Assembly: GCF_014170335.1 (NCBI RefSeq) | Contig: NZ_LZZS01000035.1 | Location: 62,001 to 126,000, forward strand | Origin: Achromobacter sp. UMC46 | GTDB taxonomy: Bacteria; Pseudomonadota; Gammaproteobacteria; Burkholderiales; Burkholderiaceae_B | Reading direction: 5' to 3' | Length of the DNA: 64,000 nucleotides | Shown: piece by piece, positions 62,919-64,000 of the stretch | Position numbering within the stretch: position 1 is the stretch's first letter | How the letters are laid out: each line of letters starts with the position of its first letter | Translations under genes and position numbers: made by a program | The notes under the pieces: model-generated | Databases searched by the model: none | What the model was told of the DNA's origin: nothing | What the model saw: only the letters and a program-made list of their open reading frames with translations

Positions 62919-64000
62919 CTACCCTTTCGGTCTTTTGTCGATCACGCGGCGCGCCTTGCCGGTCAGGGTGCGTTCCACATGCCCGGAATCCGACACCTGG
63001 ATGCGCGCGCTGACGCCGATATGCGTCTTCACCGCGTGTTGCAGCTGGCGACCCAGGTCATTGCGCTCGGCGTCCGACAGGCCCGAGAATTCGGCGCGCA
63101 CTTCGGTCAGGATCTCAAGCTCGTCCATGTTCCCCGAGCGCGACAGCACCAGTTGATAGTGCGGCGCCAGCTGGGCGATCTTCAGCACCAGTTCCTCGAC
63201 TTGCGTCGGGAACATGTTCACGCCGCGCACGATCAGCATGTCGTCGCTGCGGCCGGTGATCTTGCCGATGCGGCGCATGCTGCGCGCGGTCGGCGGCAAC
63301 AGGCGGGTCAGGTCGCGCGTGCGGTAGCGGATGATGGGCATCGCTTCCTTGGTCAGCGACGTGAACACCAGCTCGCCCGGCTCGCCGTCGGCCACGGGTT
63401 CGCCCGTGTCCGGATTGATGATTTCGGCATAGAAATGGTCTTCCCAGACCACCGGACCGTCCTTGGTCTCGACGCATTCGCTGGCCACGCCCGGCCCCAT
63501 CACTTCGGACAGGCCATAGATGTCCACGGCGTCGATGCCGGCTTCGGTCTCGATGTCGGCACGCATCTGGCCGGTCCAGGGCTCGGCGCCGAAGATGCCG
63601 ATGCGCAGCGAACTTTGACGCGGATCAATGCCTTGGCGCCGCTGTTCTTCCAGAATATTGCAGAAATAGGAGGGCGTGACCATGATGATGTCCGGACGGA
63701 AATCGCTGATCAGCTGCACCTGCTTTTCGGTTTGCCCGCCCGACATCGGGATGACCGTGCACCCCAGGCGCTCGGCACCGTAATGCGCGCCCAGGCCGCC
63801 CGTGAACAAGCCGTAGCCGTAGGCCACGTGCACCGTGTCGCCGGGCTTGCCGCCGGCCGCGCGGATCGAACGCGCCACCAGGTTGGCCCAGTTGTCCAGG
63901 TCGCTTTTGGTGTAGCCCACCACCGTCGGCTTGCCCGTCGTGCCGCTGGAGGCATGAATGCGCGATATGCGCTCGCGCGGAACGGCGAACATGCCGAAGG
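62919..64000 (-). CDS. paaK: phenylacetate-CoA ligase (partial, N-terminus beyond right edge)
   Basis: AMP-forming ligase making phenylacetyl-CoA, the entry step of phenylacetate catabolism. About 360 C-terminal residues are visible. The adenylate motif S-S-G-T-T-G-K-P lies near the edge, with Y-G-L-S-E-V-M-G-P-G, R-T-R-D-L-T and the C-terminal AMP-binding domain (G-R-S-D-D-M-L-I-V-R-G-V-N-M-F-P, P-T-Q-V-E) typical of PaaK. The final lysine region T-G-K-A-R-R is present. The reading frame is open to the right edge; no start codon was assigned. Other paa genes are not visible. Confidence 0.92.
   Translation of the reverse strand, partial: FGMFAVPRERISRIHASSGTTGKPTVVGYTKSDLDNWANLVARSIRAAGGKPGDTVHVAYGYGLFTGGLGAHYGAERLGCTVIPMSGGQTEKQVQLISDFRPDIIMVTPSYFCNILEEQRRQGIDPRQSSLRIGIFGAEPWTGQMRADIETEAGIDAVDIYGLSEVMGPGVASECVETKDGPVVWEDHFYAEIINPDTGEPVADGEPGELVFTSLTKEAMPIIRYRTRDLTRLLPPTARSMRRIGKITGRSDDMLIVRGVNMFPTQVEELVLKIAQLAPHYQLVLSRSGNMDELEILTEVRAEFSGLSDAERNDLGRQLQHAVKTHIGVSARIQVSDSGHVERTLTGKARRVIDKRPKG

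Overview
The window is a high-GC chromosomal segment of a betaproteobacterium, most likely a Bordetella/Achromobacter-type member of the Alcaligenaceae. Reasons: several Bug/TctC solute-binding proteins (one next to an IclR regulator), many LysR regulators paired with catabolic genes, a kynB-kynA pair, the rimP-nusA-infB-rbfA-truB-typA block, and a fkpB-ispH pair. It is gene-dense, with about 50 protein genes, three tRNAs and a dozen recognisable intrinsic terminators. No phage, IS element or CRISPR array is visible.

Layout. 1-3.6 kb: xseB (head of an xseB-ispA run leaving the left edge), an IclR regulator divergent from a Bug protein gene, and a membrane O-acyltransferase. 3.9-12.8 kb: a Rieske oxygenase gene converging on a phosphonate locus. 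That locus holds an FAD oxidoreductase, a periplasmic binding protein, phnX, a fused double permease and an ABC ATPase on the minus strand. Divergent from them are a LysR regulator and a PhnZ-like HD oxygenase. 12.8-24.2 kb: housekeeping and transport genes (sulfurtransferase, EamA exporter, htpX, sdaA, Na/Pi symporter, dienelactone hydrolase, ZIP transporter, polA, LOG protein). 24.2-33.8 kb: an AbgB-like peptidase, a remnant of a Bug gene, a LysR/tautomerase divergon, and a six-gene operon encoding a CoxMSL-type molybdenum hydroxylase with CoxG, a 4,5-dihydroxyphthalate decarboxylase-like protein and a Bug protein.

34-46 kb is the translation block: typA, truB, rbfA, infB, nusA and rimP in one minus-strand operon, preceded by rluB and scpB. 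The initiator tRNA gene is divergent from scpB. 46-51 kb holds an 800-base stretch with little coding signal, a LysR gene, two tandem COG0523 metal-chaperone GTPases behind a near-consensus Zur box, tRNA-Asn and tRNA-Thr. 51-64 kb: a two-component system coupled to a periplasmic HtrA protease, maiA, ispH-fkpB, radC, kynB and kynA without kynU between them, rpmE2, an ArnT-like glycosyltransferase coupled to a MATE exporter, and a phenylacetate-CoA ligase cut by the right edge.

The most distinctive system is the phosphonate locus. It has no PhnW transaminase and no PhnY hydroxylase. It does have an FAD amine oxidoreductase that could supply phosphonoacetaldehyde to PhnX, plus a complete-looking PhnZ-type diiron site, so two C-P cleaving routes sit side by side. 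Other points of note are the CoxL-like subunit with an altered active-site loop, the Zur-box/COG0523 pair, the internally deleted Bug remnant, a 30-codon reading frame overlapping the kynA start, a Rieske domain with an enlarged loop, and three unrelated 14-15 bp intergenic minisatellites.
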